DNA of 64,000 nucleotides. Origin: Microbacterium ulmi. GTDB lineage: Bacteria; Actinomycetota; Actinomycetes; Actinomycetales; Microbacteriaceae. Location of the stretch: contig NZ_JAAOZF010000002.1 in assembly GCF_011759705.1 (NCBI RefSeq), positions 372,001 through 436,000 of the forward strand. The letters are read 5' to 3'. Below are positions 25,597-34,581 of the stretch, one piece after another. Position 1 is the first letter of the stretch. Every line of letters begins with the position of its first letter. Position numbers and translations under genes: made by a program. The notes under the pieces were generated by a model, which searched no databases, had not been told where the DNA came from, and saw only the letters and a program-made list of their open reading frames with translations.

Positions 25597-27342
25597 TCAC
25601 TCCTTGAGCGCCGTCGGCGCGATGCGCAGGTCGAGCGGGAAGTCCAGCGGGAAGTCCCCGAACAGCAGCCGACCGGCTGCCGCTGCCGACGCCCGAACGG
25701 CCTCGGCGACCTCCTCCGCGCGAGCGGCAGGCGTGTGGACGATGACCTCGTCGTGGAGGAAGAAGGCGAGGTGCGGCCGCGTCGCGAAGGCCGGTCCCGA
25801 GCGGGGGGCGGCATCCTGAGCCCCGACGGGGGCCATGTCCGCGAGCCGCGTGCGCAGGTCGGCGAGCCAGGCGAGCGCCCACTCGGCGGCGGTCCCCTGG
25901 ACGACGAAGTTGCGCGTGAACCGGCCCCGGTCACGCGCCCAGCGCCGTGCGCGCGTCTCGTCCGCCTGAGAGGCCTGGGCCTCCGTGGCCTGCGACTGCG
26001 CCGCCGACCACTGCAGCGAGGGAGCCGGCGCCGTGCGCCCGAGCCACGTGCGCACGACTCCGCCGTCCTCCCCCGTGCGCGCGGCCTCGTCGACGAGCGC
26101 CATCGCGCGCGGGAAGGTCCGCCGCAGGCGGGGCACAAGCCGGCCGCTGTCGCCCGTCGTCGCGCCGTACATGGCTCCGAGCATCGCGATCTTGGCCTCC
26201 GAGCGGGTCGTCACGGCCCCCGCGGCGACGACTCCCGCGTAGAGGTCGCGACCCCGTGCCGCGTCGGCGAGGGCCGTGTCGCGTGACATCGCGGCCAGGA
26301 CGCGCGGCTCCAGCTGGGCGACGTCGGCGACGACGAAGAGCCAGCCGGGATCGGCGCGCACGGCCTCACGCAGACGCCGAGGAAGCTGCAGCGCGCCGCC
26401 TCCGGATGACGCCCAGCGCCCTGTCACGACCCCGCCGGGCACGTAGACGGGACGGAACCTGCCGTCATGGACCCACTCCGACAGCCACGTCCAGCCGTTC
26501 GCGGTGAGCAGTCGCATCAGCTGCTTGTACTCCAGGAGCGGAGCGATGACGGGATGCCGCTGCTCGGCCAGCTCCCACTTCGACGTGGACTCGACCAGCA
26601 CCCCGACGCGATGCAGCGAGCGAAGGAGCTTCGGCTGCGAGTCGAGACTCGCCGAGGGATCCCCGAGGGCGTCGCGCACGCGCGCCGCGAGCTCGTCGAC
26701 GCGGGCGGGGTTTCCGCCTCCGGCCGGGCGTCGTCCCAGTACCTCGGTGAGGATCCGGTCGTGCACCGCGGCATCCCATGGCAGCCCGGCAGCGCGAAGC
26801 TCGGCCGCCACCAGGGCACCCGCCGACTCTGCGGCGAGGAGCAGGCGAAGCCGACCTGGCTCCGAGGCGGCCGCGGCGGCCCTGCGCTGCCTCGCGAACT
26901 CGGCGAGGGCGTCCTCGAGCCGGTCGGGCAGCGTCGTCGGACCCGCCGCCGTGTCGGCCTCGATCTCGAACAGCGCCGGCGCGCCCGCGACCGCATCGAC
27001 GAGGGCGGCGGCATCCCACTGCCGTGCCGCTCGCAGTCCGGCGTCGTCGTGGACGAGCGAGGAGTCCCGCAGGATCGCATGGCACAGCCGCAGGTCGTGG
27101 CATCGCGCGACGCGGATGCCGGCCGCGAGGAGCTCGGCGTACCACGCCGGCGTGTCGTGCCACACCCACCGCGGGGCGGCGTCCGCCTCGACGCGAGCGA
27201 TCCACTCGAGCCGGCCGTTCGCGGTCAGGGCGCGGCGTCCGAGCTCGACGCCCTCCGCGTCGAGGAGCGCTGCCGCGACCCCGTCCTCCGTCCGGCCCAG
27301 GACGACCCAGGTCGCGGCGTCAGCGCTGTCCACGGCAGGCAT
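25597..27342 (-). CDS. family A DNA polymerase, Pol I-like without 5' nuclease
   Basis: A 581-residue protein matching the actinobacterial proteins annotated as bifunctional 3'-5' exonuclease/DNA polymerase. Polymerase motif A is VVADVAQLEPRVLA (Ser of the usual DYSQIE is Ala), motif B RSEAKIAMLGAMYGAT, motif C FLHDEVIVH. The N-terminal 180 residues sit where the exonuclease domain should be, but I see no DxE motif, so proofreading is doubtful. Not the replicative Pol I, which should be elsewhere. It lies 60 nt downstream of the zinc-ribbon gene and has no promoter of its own that I can see. Confidence 0.88.
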   Translation of the reverse strand: MPAVDSADAATWVVLGRTEDGVAAALLDAEGVELGRRALTANGRLEWIARVEADAAPRWVWHDTPAWYAELLAAGIRVARCHDLRLCHAILRDSSLVHDDAGLRAARQWDAAALVDAVAGAPALFEIEADTAAGPTTLPDRLEDALAEFARQRRAAAAASEPGRLRLLLAAESAGALVAAELRAAGLPWDAAVHDRILTEVLGRRPAGGGNPARVDELAARVRDALGDPSASLDSQPKLLRSLHRVGVLVESTSKWELAEQRHPVIAPLLEYKQLMRLLTANGWTWLSEWVHDGRFRPVYVPGGVVTGRWASSGGGALQLPRRLREAVRADPGWLFVVADVAQLEPRVLAAMSRDTALADAARGRDLYAGVVAAGAVTTRSEAKIAMLGAMYGATTGDSGRLVPRLRRTFPRAMALVDEAARTGEDGGVVRTWLGRTAPAPSLQWSAAQSQATEAQASQADETRARRWARDRGRFTRNFVVQGTAAEWALAWLADLRTRLADMAPVGAQDAAPRSGPAFATRPHLAFFLHDEVIVHTPAARAEEVAEAVRASAAAAGRLLFGDFPLDFPLDLRIAPTALKE

Positions 27343-27402
27343 CGCGCCCGACGGGACGGTCGGACGGTCCGCCGGGGCGCACGTCGTCCCGGGGCGTCCG
27401 GC

Positions 27403-28134
27403 TCACAGCCCGGACTCCTCCGTGCGCACGAGGATGCAGCCGCACTCGGGGCACGTCACGACGGCGTCCTCCGCGGCCTGGCGCAGCGACTGGATGTCGG
27501 TGCCCGAGAGCACCATGCGGCATCCCTCGCACGTCCCGCGCCGCAGGAGCGCAGCGCCCGCGCTGCGAGACGCGACCTTCGTGTAGAGGCCGAGGAGGTC
27601 GGCGGAGACGCCCTGAGCGATCGCCGCCCGATCGCGCGTCGCCTGCTCGAGGCTCGCCGTCGCCTCCGCGACGATGCGCTTGCCCTGGGCGCTCAGCTCC
27701 GTGCCCTCGGCGTTCGTCGCGGCGATGAGCTCCTCCTGCTCCGCCACGGCCGCGTCTGCCAGCTCCAGCCGAGCCATGACCTCGAGCTCGCCGTCCTCGA
27801 GATCGCTCTTGCGACGTGCGAGCGACGCGAGCTCGCTCTCGAGGCTCTGCGCCTCCTTCGGGTTGGAGGATGCCGCAAGCCGCTCGCGATCGCGCGCGCT
27901 GCGCGCATCGACCACCGCGACATCGGACTCGATGCGGCTGAGCTCCGCGCGAAGGTCGTCGCGCGCGCCGAGACGGGCCGTGAGCTCCTGCGTCAGCTCC
28001 TGCCGTCGCGCGAGCAGCTCGTGCACGCGTCCTGCCTGCGGCGGGTTCTTGCGCGTGTGCTCCGTCTGGCGGATGCGCGCGTCGAGGTCGGCGATGTCGA
28101 GGAGTCGGCGCTGGTCGGCGGGGCTGGCGTTCAC
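27403..28134 (-). CDS. coiled-coil protein with C-terminal C4 zinc ribbon
   Basis: A 243-residue protein: a long heptad-rich coiled coil (about residues 10-180) and a C-terminal zinc ribbon with CEGC and CPEC pairs. This domain architecture is the CT398/DUF-type zinc ribbon protein common in actinobacteria; related proteins have been linked to sigma-54 or flagellar partners elsewhere, but no role is known here. Start GTG 28134 is 6 nt from TAGTTT. Likely operon with the polymerase gene. Confidence 0.88.
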   Translation of the reverse strand: MNASPADQRRLLDIADLDARIRQTEHTRKNPPQAGRVHELLARRQELTQELTARLGARDDLRAELSRIESDVAVVDARSARDRERLAASSNPKEAQSLESELASLARRKSDLEDGELEVMARLELADAAVAEQEELIAATNAEGTELSAQGKRIVAEATASLEQATRDRAAIAQGVSADLLGLYTKVASRSAGAALLRRGTCEGCRMVLSGTDIQSLRQAAEDAVVTCPECGCILVRTEESGL

Positions 28135-28140
28135 GTGTCC

Positions 28141-28146
28141 AAACTA
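28141..28146 (-). promoter_or_regulatory. -10 element (TAGTTT) of the zinc-ribbon gene, leaderless
   Basis: TAGTTT on the minus strand ends 6 nt before the GTG at 28134. Confidence 0.5.
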
Positions 28147-28301
28147 CCTCCCGGCGTCGCGGTGCGAGCAGCCGTGCGGCGACGGCGGGGCGATCGGCCT
28201 CGTCGCTCGGCGCTGACGGGAGCGCCGGACCGGGCGGGGTGTCGGAGCCCGCACGCGCGGGTCTAGCATTCAGGCACTGTTGCGGACGAGGGGTTGATGC
28301 G

Positions 28302-29894
28302 ATGAATCTCATGCGGACGAAATCGGTCGAGCAGTCGATCGCCGACACCGACGAGCCGGAGTTCCGGCTCAAGAAGTCGCTCAGCGCGCTCGACCTCACC
28401 GTCTTCGGCGTCGGCGTCGTGATCGGCGCGGGGATCTTCACGCTCACGGGACGGGCGGCCCACGAGGTCGCAGGACCGGCGATCGTCGTCAGCTTCGTCG
28501 TCGCCGCGATCGCGTGCGGCCTCGCCGCCATGTGCTACGCGGAGTTCGCGTCGACCGTGCCGGTCTCGGGCTCGGCCTACACGTTCTCGTACGCGTCGCT
28601 CGGAGAGCTGTTCGCGTGGATCATCGGATGGGATCTCATCCTGGAGATGTTCCTCGGCGCGAGTGTCGTGGCGCAGGGATGGAGCGCGTATCTCGGGCTG
28701 TTCCTCGACCAGCTCGGCATCCACATCCCCGATGCGATCGGCTACGGCGGCACCGTGGATCTCATGGCGATCCTCCTCGTCGTCGTGCTCGGGGGCCTCA
28801 TGACCTTCGGCATCAAGGAGTCGCTGCGGGTCAACCTCGTGCTCGTGGCGGTGAAGATCTTCATCGTGCTGTTCGTCATCGTCGCGGGCATCCAATTCGT
28901 CAATCCCGCGAACTACTCGCCGTTCGTCCCGGATGCCGCGCCCCGCGAGACCGGGACGGGACTCACGCAGCCGCTTCTCCAGTTCCTCTCGGGCATCGAG
29001 CCCGCCGCGTTCGGAGTCGGCGGCATCTTCGCCGGCGCGGCGCTCGTCTTCTTCGCGTACATCGGGTTCGACGTCGTCGCGACCACCGCCGAGGAGACGA
29101 AGAATCCGCAGCGCGACCTCCCGATCGGGATCATCGCGTCGCTCGTCATCTGCACCGTCCTGTACTGCGCCGTCGCGCTCGTCGTCACCGGAATGGTGTC
29201 GTACGACGAGCTGGACCCCGCAGCGGCCCTCGCCAACGCCTTCGCGTATCACGGCCAGGCGTGGATGGCCACGCTCATCTCGGCCGGGGCCGTCGCCGGG
29301 CTCACCACCGTCGTGCTGACGCTGCTCATCGGCGCGACGCGCATCATCTTCGCGATGTCGCGCGACGCGCTGCTGCCGCAGCGGCTCGCGAAGGTGCACC
29401 CCCGCTATCGCACGCCGTGGGTCATCTCGATCGTCGTGACCGCGGTCGTGGCCGTCGTCGCCGGCTTCACGCCGATCGGCATCCTGGAGGAGATGGTGAA
29501 CATCGGCACGCTGTCGGCGTTCGTCCTCGTGTCCGTCGGCGTCATCGCGCTGCGCCGCCGCCGGCCGGATCTGCCGCGCGCGTTCCGTGTGCCGCTGAAC
29601 CCGTGGCTTCCCGCGCTGTCCGCGATCATCTGCACGTACCTCATGCTCAACCTCACGGTCGAGACGTGGCTGCGCTTCGTGATCTGGCTCGTCATCGGCT
29701 TCGCGATCTACTTCGCGTACTCGCAGCGGCGCTCGCGCCTCGGCAAGGACACGGCCGTCTACTACAACCCCGCTCTTCCCGACCTGGTCTCGGGTCCCGC
29801 GAACGCCGCGCGGCGCGAGGTCGCCGAGCAGGATGCGGTGGCAGGGGATGCCGTGGGCGATGACGGATTCGAACCGCCGACCCGCTCCGTGTAA
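28302..29894 (+). CDS. APC family amino acid permease
   Basis: A 530-residue permease with about 12 membrane segments and the cationic-amino-acid-transporter signature GVGVVIGAGIFTLTG near residue 40, FFAYIGFDVVATTAEETKNP and IIFAMSRDALLP. Probably imports a cationic or neutral amino acid by proton coupling. ATG 28302 follows GAGGGG; TAGCAT at 28264-28269 is a possible -10. The last about 14 codons (DGFEPPTRSV) are the antisense of tRNA-Val and the TAA stop lies in its anticodon loop, so the natural C-terminal end may be fortuitous. Confidence 0.92.
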   Translation: MNLMRTKSVEQSIADTDEPEFRLKKSLSALDLTVFGVGVVIGAGIFTLTGRAAHEVAGPAIVVSFVVAAIACGLAAMCYAEFASTVPVSGSAYTFSYASLGELFAWIIGWDLILEMFLGASVVAQGWSAYLGLFLDQLGIHIPDAIGYGGTVDLMAILLVVVLGGLMTFGIKESLRVNLVLVAVKIFIVLFVIVAGIQFVNPANYSPFVPDAAPRETGTGLTQPLLQFLSGIEPAAFGVGGIFAGAALVFFAYIGFDVVATTAEETKNPQRDLPIGIIASLVICTVLYCAVALVVTGMVSYDELDPAAALANAFAYHGQAWMATLISAGAVAGLTTVVLTLLIGATRIIFAMSRDALLPQRLAKVHPRYRTPWVISIVVTAVVAVVAGFTPIGILEEMVNIGTLSAFVLVSVGVIALRRRRPDLPRAFRVPLNPWLPALSAIICTYLMLNLTVETWLRFVIWLVIGFAIYFAYSQRRSRLGKDTAVYYNPALPDLVSGPANAARREVAEQDAVAGDAVGDDGFEPPTRSV

Positions 29895-29925
29895 AGGAGA
29901 AGCTCTACCGCTGAGCTAATCGCCC
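29854..29925 (-). tRNA. tRNA-Val (anticodon TAC)
   Basis: GGGCGATTAGCTCAGC begins at 29925 and pairs with ATCGCCC at the 3' end; anticodon loop TTTACAC gives TAC; T loop GTTCGAATC. 72 nt without an encoded CCA. Its 3' half overlaps, on the other strand, the end of the permease gene. Confidence 0.93.
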
Positions 29926-29948
29926 CACAGCACGATCGTAGGACACCT

Positions 29949-30410
29949 CTACAGCGTCGCGAGCGCCTCGCGGTAGCCGTCCAGCGGACGCACGACGGTG
30001 GTGTCGGGGGTGACGACGCTCCAGCGGACGGCGCCCTCCGTGTCGATGAGGAAGCTCGCCCGCGCCGCGATGCCTCGATCGCGCAGGAACACGCCGTAGG
30101 CGCCGGCGACCTCGCCATGGGGCCAGAAGTCGGACACGAGGTCGAAGCCGTACCCCTGCTGCTCGGCCCACGCGCGAAGCGAGTGGTGGCTGTCGACCGA
30201 GATGCCGATGACGCGCACGGCGGCATCCTGGAACACCCCGATGTTGTCGCGGATCTCGCACAGCTCCGCCTGACAGCGGCCGGAGAACGCGAGCGGGAAG
30301 AACACGAGGACGACAGGAGACCCGCGCCACGCGTCGCTCAGCGTGAGGGTTCCCCCCGCCGCCGCGGGCAGGGTGAAGTCGGGTGCCTGGTCGCCGGTCC
30401 GGATCGTCAT
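29949..30410 (-). CDS. peroxiredoxin, AhpE-like
   Basis: A 153-residue thioredoxin-fold peroxidase. DQAPDFTLPA opens the domain; PLAFSGRCQAELCEIRD carries the peroxidatic Cys and a second Cys five residues on, an arrangement like mycobacterial AhpE. SVDSHHSLRAWAEQQG and a late RDRGIAARASFLID follow. It reduces peroxides in the cytosol using a thiol partner not encoded nearby. ATG 30410 is chosen because CAGGAT lies 7 nt upstream. Confidence 0.92.
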   Translation of the reverse strand: MTIRTGDQAPDFTLPAAAGGTLTLSDAWRGSPVVLVFFPLAFSGRCQAELCEIRDNIGVFQDAAVRVIGISVDSHHSLRAWAEQQGYGFDLVSDFWPHGEVAGAYGVFLRDRGIAARASFLIDTEGAVRWSVVTPDTTVVRPLDGYREALATL

Positions 30411-30417
30411 GACGACC

Positions 30418-30423
30418 ATCCTG
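30418..30423 (-). promoter_or_regulatory. -10 element (CAGGAT) of the peroxiredoxin gene, leaderless
   Basis: CAGGAT on the minus strand ends 7 nt before the ATG at 30410 and is back to back with the aceE promoter box at 30436. Confidence 0.45.
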
Positions 30424-30435
30424 ACACTCGAGGAC

Positions 30436-30445
30436 TCACTAAGCT
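30436..30445 (+). promoter_or_regulatory. promoter box TCACTAAGCT upstream of aceE
   Basis: TAAGCT (30440-30445) fits a -10 element. The 10-mer is identical to that before the E2 gene (10190-10199). It leaves a leader of about 90 nt with AAAGG before the GTG. Confidence 0.5.
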
Positions 30446-30537
30446 GGTGGATGGTGCGTTGTCTGTGCTGAACAAAGCCGGCCGCACCTGAAGCCGCATT
30501 CCCTGGCACGACCTGCCAGACGACGAAAGGTCTCCCC

Positions 30538-33267
30538 GTGACCGTCAACGACCAGGATCCGTACTCGCAGGGCCCACTCGACAGCGACCCAGAAGAGACC
30601 TCCGAGTGGCAGGAGTCGCTTCAGCAGCTCGTCGACGCGAAGGGGCCGGGGCGCGGTCGCGAGATCATGCTGAGCCTCCTGCAGACCTCGCACGAGCTTC
30701 AGCTCAACGTGCCGCAGGTGCCGACGACCGACTACATCAACACCATCGCGCCCGAGAACGAGCCCGAGTTCCCCGGTGACGAGGAGATCGAGCGTCGGTA
30801 CCGGCTCTGGATCCGCTGGAACGCGGCGCTCACGGTGCACCGCGCGCAGCGCCCCGGCATCGGCGTCGGCGGGCACATCTCGACGTACGCCTCGTCCGCG
30901 TCTCTGTACGAGGTGGGCTTCAACCACTTCTTCCGCGGGCTCGACGACCCGTCGGGCGGCGACCAGGTCTTCATCCAGGGACACGCCTCCCCCGGCATCT
31001 ACGCCCGCTCGTTCCTCGAGGGGCGCCTGACCGAGCAGCAGCTCGACGGCTTCCGGCAGGAGAAGTCGAAGGCGCCGCTCGGACTGCCGTCGTACCCGCA
31101 CCCGCGGCTCATGCCCGACTACTGGCAGTTCCCCACCGTCTCGATGGGTCTCGGGCCCATCAACGCCATCTATCAGGCGATGACGAACAAGTACCTCACG
31201 AACCGAGGCATCAAGGACCTGTCCGACGCGAAGGTGTGGGCGTTCCTCGGAGACGGCGAGATGGACGAGGTCGAGAGCCGCGGCCAGCTCCAGGTCGCGG
31301 CGAACGAGGGCCTCGACAACCTCATCTACGTCGTCAACTGCAACCTGCAGCGCCTCGACGGCCCTGTGCGCGGCAACGGCAAGATCATCCAGGAGCTCGA
31401 GAGCTTCTTCCGCGGCGCGGGATGGAACGTCATCAAGGTCGTGTGGGGTCGCGGCTGGGACGAGCTGCTCGACAAGGACACGGACGGCGCCCTCGTGCGC
31501 CTCATGAACACGACGCCCGACGGCGACTTCCAGACGTACCGCGCCGAGGACGGGAAGTTCATCCGCGACCACTTCTTCGGCCGCGACGAGCGCACCGCGA
31601 AGATGGTCGAGGACTGGTCGGACGACGACATCTGGGGCAAGCTCCGCCGCGGCGGCCTCGACTACCAGAAGGTCTACGCCGCCTACAAGACGGCCGTCGA
31701 GCACAAGGGGGCGCCGACCGTCATCCTCGCGAAGACGATCAAGGGCTATGGTCTCGGCCACCACTTCGAGGGGCGCAACGCGACCCACCAGATGAAGAAG
31801 ATGACCCTCGAGGACCTCAAGCACTTCCGCGACTCGATGCGCATCCCGATCACGGATGCCCAGCTCGAAGAGAACCCGTACGTCCCGCCCTACTACAACC
31901 CCGGCCCCGAGGACGAGACGATCCAGTACATGGTCGAGCGTCGCCGCGCGCTCGGCGGCTTCCTGCCCGAGCGCCGCTCGCACCACGTCGGCCTCTCTCT
32001 TCCCGGAGACGACACGTACGCCCTTCCCAAGAAGGGATCGGGCACGCAGGAGGTCGCCACGACGATGGCCTTCGTCCGCCTGCTCAAGGATCTGCTGCGG
32101 GCCAAGGACTTCGGCCACCGGATCGTGCCGATCATCCCCGACGAGGCGCGCACGTTCGGCATCGACGCGTTCTTCCCGAACGCCAAGATCTACAACCCGC
32201 ACGGCCAGAACTACACGTCGGTCGACCGAGAGCTCCTCCTGGCCTACAAGGAGAGCCCCCAGGGTCAGATCCTGCACGTCGGCATCAACGAGGCGGGCGC
32301 TGTCGCGGCCTTCACCGCGACCGGCACGTCCTACGCGACGCACGGCGAGCCGCTCATCCCGATCTACGTCTTCTACTCGATGTTCGGCTTCCAGCGCACG
32401 GGCGACGCGCAGTGGGCCGCGGGCGACCAGATGGCACGCGGGTTCATCATCGGCGCGACCGCCGGCCGCACGACGCTGACGGGCGAAGGACTCCAGCACG
32501 CAGACGGCCACTCGCACCTGCTCGCGTCGACGAACCCCGCGACGGTGTCGTACGACCCCGCATACGGCTACGAGATCGCGCACATCGTGCGCTCCGGCAT
32601 CGAGCGGATGTACGGCGGCAACCACCCCGATCCCAACGTCATGTACTACCTCACGGTGTACAACGAGCCGCTCGTGCAGCCCGCCGAGCCGGCGGACGTC
32701 GACGTCGAGGGCATCGTCCGCGGCATCCACCGCATCTCGGTCGGCGAGGGCGACGGGCCGCGCGTGCAGCTGCTCGCGTCTGGCGTTGGCGTGCCCTGGG
32801 CGAAGGAGGCGCAGGAGCTCCTCAAGAACGACTGGGGCGTCATCGCCGACGTGTGGTCGGTGACGTCGTGGACCGAGCTGCGCCGCGACGGCCTCGCCGC
32901 CGACGAGCACAACTTCCTGCACCCGAGCGAGCAGCCGCGCACGGCGTACATCACGGAGAAGCTGCGCGATGCGCAGGGTCCCGTCATCGCCGTCAGCGAC
33001 TTCATGCACGCGGTGCAGGATCAGATCCGCCCGTGGGTTCCGCAGCGTTTCGCGACGCTCGGCGCCGACGGCTTCGGGTTCTCCGACACACGCCCCGCGG
33101 CTCGTCGCTTCTTCAAGATCGACGGCCCGTCGGTCGTCGTCCGGGCACTCCAGTCGCTCGCCGAGGAGGGCGTCGTCGACCGCGGCCTCTCCCAGCAGGC
33201 GATCGACAAGTACCGCCTGCACGACGTGTCGGCCGGCACGAGCGGCAACGCGGGCGGGGAGAGCTGA
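30538..33267 (+). CDS. aceE: pyruvate dehydrogenase E1, homodimeric type
   Basis: A 909-residue thiamine-diphosphate enzyme of full AceE length, decarboxylating pyruvate and passing the acetyl group to lipoyl-E2. Thiamine-binding motif FLGDGEMDE ... [13 protein letters not shown], substrate region [10 protein letters not shown], and transketolase-like DGHSHL and HDVSAGTSG at the C-terminus. GTG start at 30538 follows AAAGG. E2 and E3 are 20 kb away. The FasR-type regulator starts 8 nt after its stop, tying acetyl-CoA production to fatty acid synthesis. Confidence 0.97.
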   Translation: MTVNDQDPYSQGPLDSDPEETSEWQESLQQLVDAKGPGRGREIMLSLLQTSHELQLNVPQVPTTDYINTIAPENEPEFPGDEEIERRYRLWIRWNAALTVHRAQRPGIGVGGHISTYASSASLYEVGFNHFFRGLDDPSGGDQVFIQGHASPGIYARSFLEGRLTEQQLDGFRQEKSKAPLGLPSYPHPRLMPDYWQFPTVSMGLGPINAIYQAMTNKYLTNRGIKDLSDAKVWAFLGDGEMDEVESRGQLQVAANEGLDNLIYVVNCNLQRLDGPVRGNGKIIQELESFFRGAGWNVIKVVWGRGWDELLDKDTDGALVRLMNTTPDGDFQTYRAEDGKFIRDHFFGRDERTAKMVEDWSDDDIWGKLRRGGLDYQKVYAAYKTAVEHKGAPTVILAKTIKGYGLGHHFEGRNATHQMKKMTLEDLKHFRDSMRIPITDAQLEENPYVPPYYNPGPEDETIQYMVERRRALGGFLPERRSHHVGLSLPGDDTYALPKKGSGTQEVATTMAFVRLLKDLLRAKDFGHRIVPIIPDEARTFGIDAFFPNAKIYNPHGQNYTSVDRELLLAYKESPQGQILHVGINEAGAVAAFTATGTSYATHGEPLIPIYVFYSMFGFQRTGDAQWAAGDQMARGFIIGATAGRTTLTGEGLQHADGHSHLLASTNPATVSYDPAYGYEIAHIVRSGIERMYGGNHPDPNVMYYLTVYNEPLVQPAEPADVDVEGIVRGIHRISVGEGDGPRVQLLASGVGVPWAKEAQELLKNDWGVIADVWSVTSWTELRRDGLAADEHNFLHPSEQPRTAYITEKLRDAQGPVIAVSDFMHAVQDQIRPWVPQRFATLGADGFGFSDTRPAARRFFKIDGPSVVVRALQSLAEEGVVDRGLSQQAIDKYRLHDVSAGTSGNAGGES

Positions 33268-33275
33268 GCGAGCGG

Positions 33276-34496
33276 ATGCCTGCACCCTCGGCGCCGAAGG
33301 AGAAGGCCGAGACGCTCGCGTGGCTGCGACGCATCTCGGGTGACCTGGCGACCGCCACGATCAAGCGGCTCGAGGAGTCGCTCCCGTGGTACGCGGACAT
33401 GCCGCCGGCGCGACGATCGGCCGTCGGGCTCGTCGCGCAGGCGGGCATCTCGTCCTTCATCCAGTGGTTCGAGGACCCGAACTCGACGCCCTGGATCGCG
33501 GCGGACATCTTCGCGGCGGCCCCGCGCGAGCTGCTGCGCAGCGTGAGCCTGCAGCAGACACTGCAGCTGATCCGCGTGACGGTCGAGGTCACCGAGGAGC
33601 GCGTCGCGAGCAAGGGCGAGAACGTGCGCGAGGCGATCCTGCTCTACTCCCGCGAGGTCGCCTTCGCCGCCGCCGACGTGTACGCGCGCGCCGCCGAGAC
33701 GCGCGGACTGTGGGATGCGCGACTCGAGGCGCTCGTCGTCGACTCGATCCTCACGGGCGAGGCCGACGAAGAGCTGCCGAGTCGGATCGCCGCACTCGGC
33801 TGGCACGGGCACGGCGAGGTCGCGGTGCTGGTCGGGACGACGCCTCCGCAGTTCGACGTCGACCAGCTCCGCCGCACGGCGCGCAAGCTGGGCGTCGACG
33901 TGCTCATCGGTGTGCAGGGGTCTCGGCTCGTGCTCGTGATCGGCCGTGCGGAGTCCTCGGCGAAGGGTGATGAGCCGACGACGGAGCTGCCGTTCCCCGA
34001 CATCGCGAAGCGACTCGAGCCCGGCTTCGGCGCAGGTCACCTCGTCCTCGGCCCGCCTGTTCCCGCCCTCGTCGACTCGAGCCTGAGCGCACGGGCCGCT
34101 CTCGCGGGCTTCGCCGTTGCGAAGGCCTGGCGGCATGCGCCCAGGCCCGTCGAAGCGGACGACCTCCTTCCCGAGCGCGCGCTCGCGGGCGATCCGCTCG
34201 CGAAGCAGACGCTCGTCGAGCGGATCTACCGGCCGCTGCAGGCGCACAGCGCCGATCTCGTCGCGACGCTGTGGAGCTACCTCGACAACGGCCGGTCGCT
34301 CGAGGCGACGGCTCGCGAGCTGTTCGTGCATCCCAACACGGTCCGGTACCGGCTCAAGCGCGTCTCCGAGGTGATCGGGTGGGACGCGACGGGTCCGCGC
34401 GAAGCGCTCATCCTCCAGACGGCGCTCATCCTGGGGTCGATCGGAACAGAGGCGACGCGGAGACGCCCGGCCCCCTCGCGTCGATCGCACCCGTGA
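33276..34496 (+). CDS. PucR/CdaR-type regulator, FasR-like
   Basis: A 406-residue transcription regulator. The C-terminal PucR-type helix-turn-helix reads LWSYLDNGRSLEATARELF followed by HPNTVRYRLKRVSEVIGWD. The N-terminal two thirds are a GGDEF-like CdaR fold without catalytic motifs. The same gene sits before fabD-fabH-acpP-fabF in Streptomyces, where FasR activates the fab genes; function here is inferred from that synteny. It is 8 nt from aceE and 85 nt before fabD. ATG 33276 is the chosen start; no strong ribosome site. Confidence 0.88.
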   Translation: MPAPSAPKEKAETLAWLRRISGDLATATIKRLEESLPWYADMPPARRSAVGLVAQAGISSFIQWFEDPNSTPWIAADIFAAAPRELLRSVSLQQTLQLIRVTVEVTEERVASKGENVREAILLYSREVAFAAADVYARAAETRGLWDARLEALVVDSILTGEADEELPSRIAALGWHGHGEVAVLVGTTPPQFDVDQLRRTARKLGVDVLIGVQGSRLVLVIGRAESSAKGDEPTTELPFPDIAKRLEPGFGAGHLVLGPPVPALVDSSLSARAALAGFAVAKAWRHAPRPVEADDLLPERALAGDPLAKQTLVERIYRPLQAHSADLVATLWSYLDNGRSLEATARELFVHPNTVRYRLKRVSEVIGWDATGPREALILQTALILGSIGTEATRRRPAPSRRSHP

Positions 34497-34502
34497 CGCT
34501 GT

Positions 34503-34539
34503 ACGGCACGCACAAAGCCCCTGGCCATTCTTGTGCCGT
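34503..34539. promoter_or_regulatory. inverted repeat upstream of fabD, possible operator
   Basis: ACGGCAC (34503-34509) and GTGCCGT (34533-34539) face each other 23 nt apart in front of the fabD promoter; inner bases CACAAAG/TTCTTGTG extend the symmetry partly. It could be the binding site of the regulator encoded just upstream. Confidence 0.35.
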
Positions 34540-34569
34540 GATCGCCAGAAGTACCGCTTCGATCCTTGG

Positions 34570-34575
34570 CAGGAT
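34570..34575 (+). promoter_or_regulatory. -10 element (CAGGAT) of fabD, leaderless
   Basis: CAGGAT ends 6 nt before the ATG at 34582, so fabD can be transcribed independently of the regulator gene upstream. Confidence 0.5.
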
Positions 34576-34581
34576 GGTGAG

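Noticed and set aside
30439..33285. A long open frame antisense to aceE (about 948 codons)
   Set aside because: It mirrors aceE codon structure, its translation is low-complexity Arg/Val/Asp-rich without any motif, and aceE itself is unmistakable. Such frames are common at high GC.
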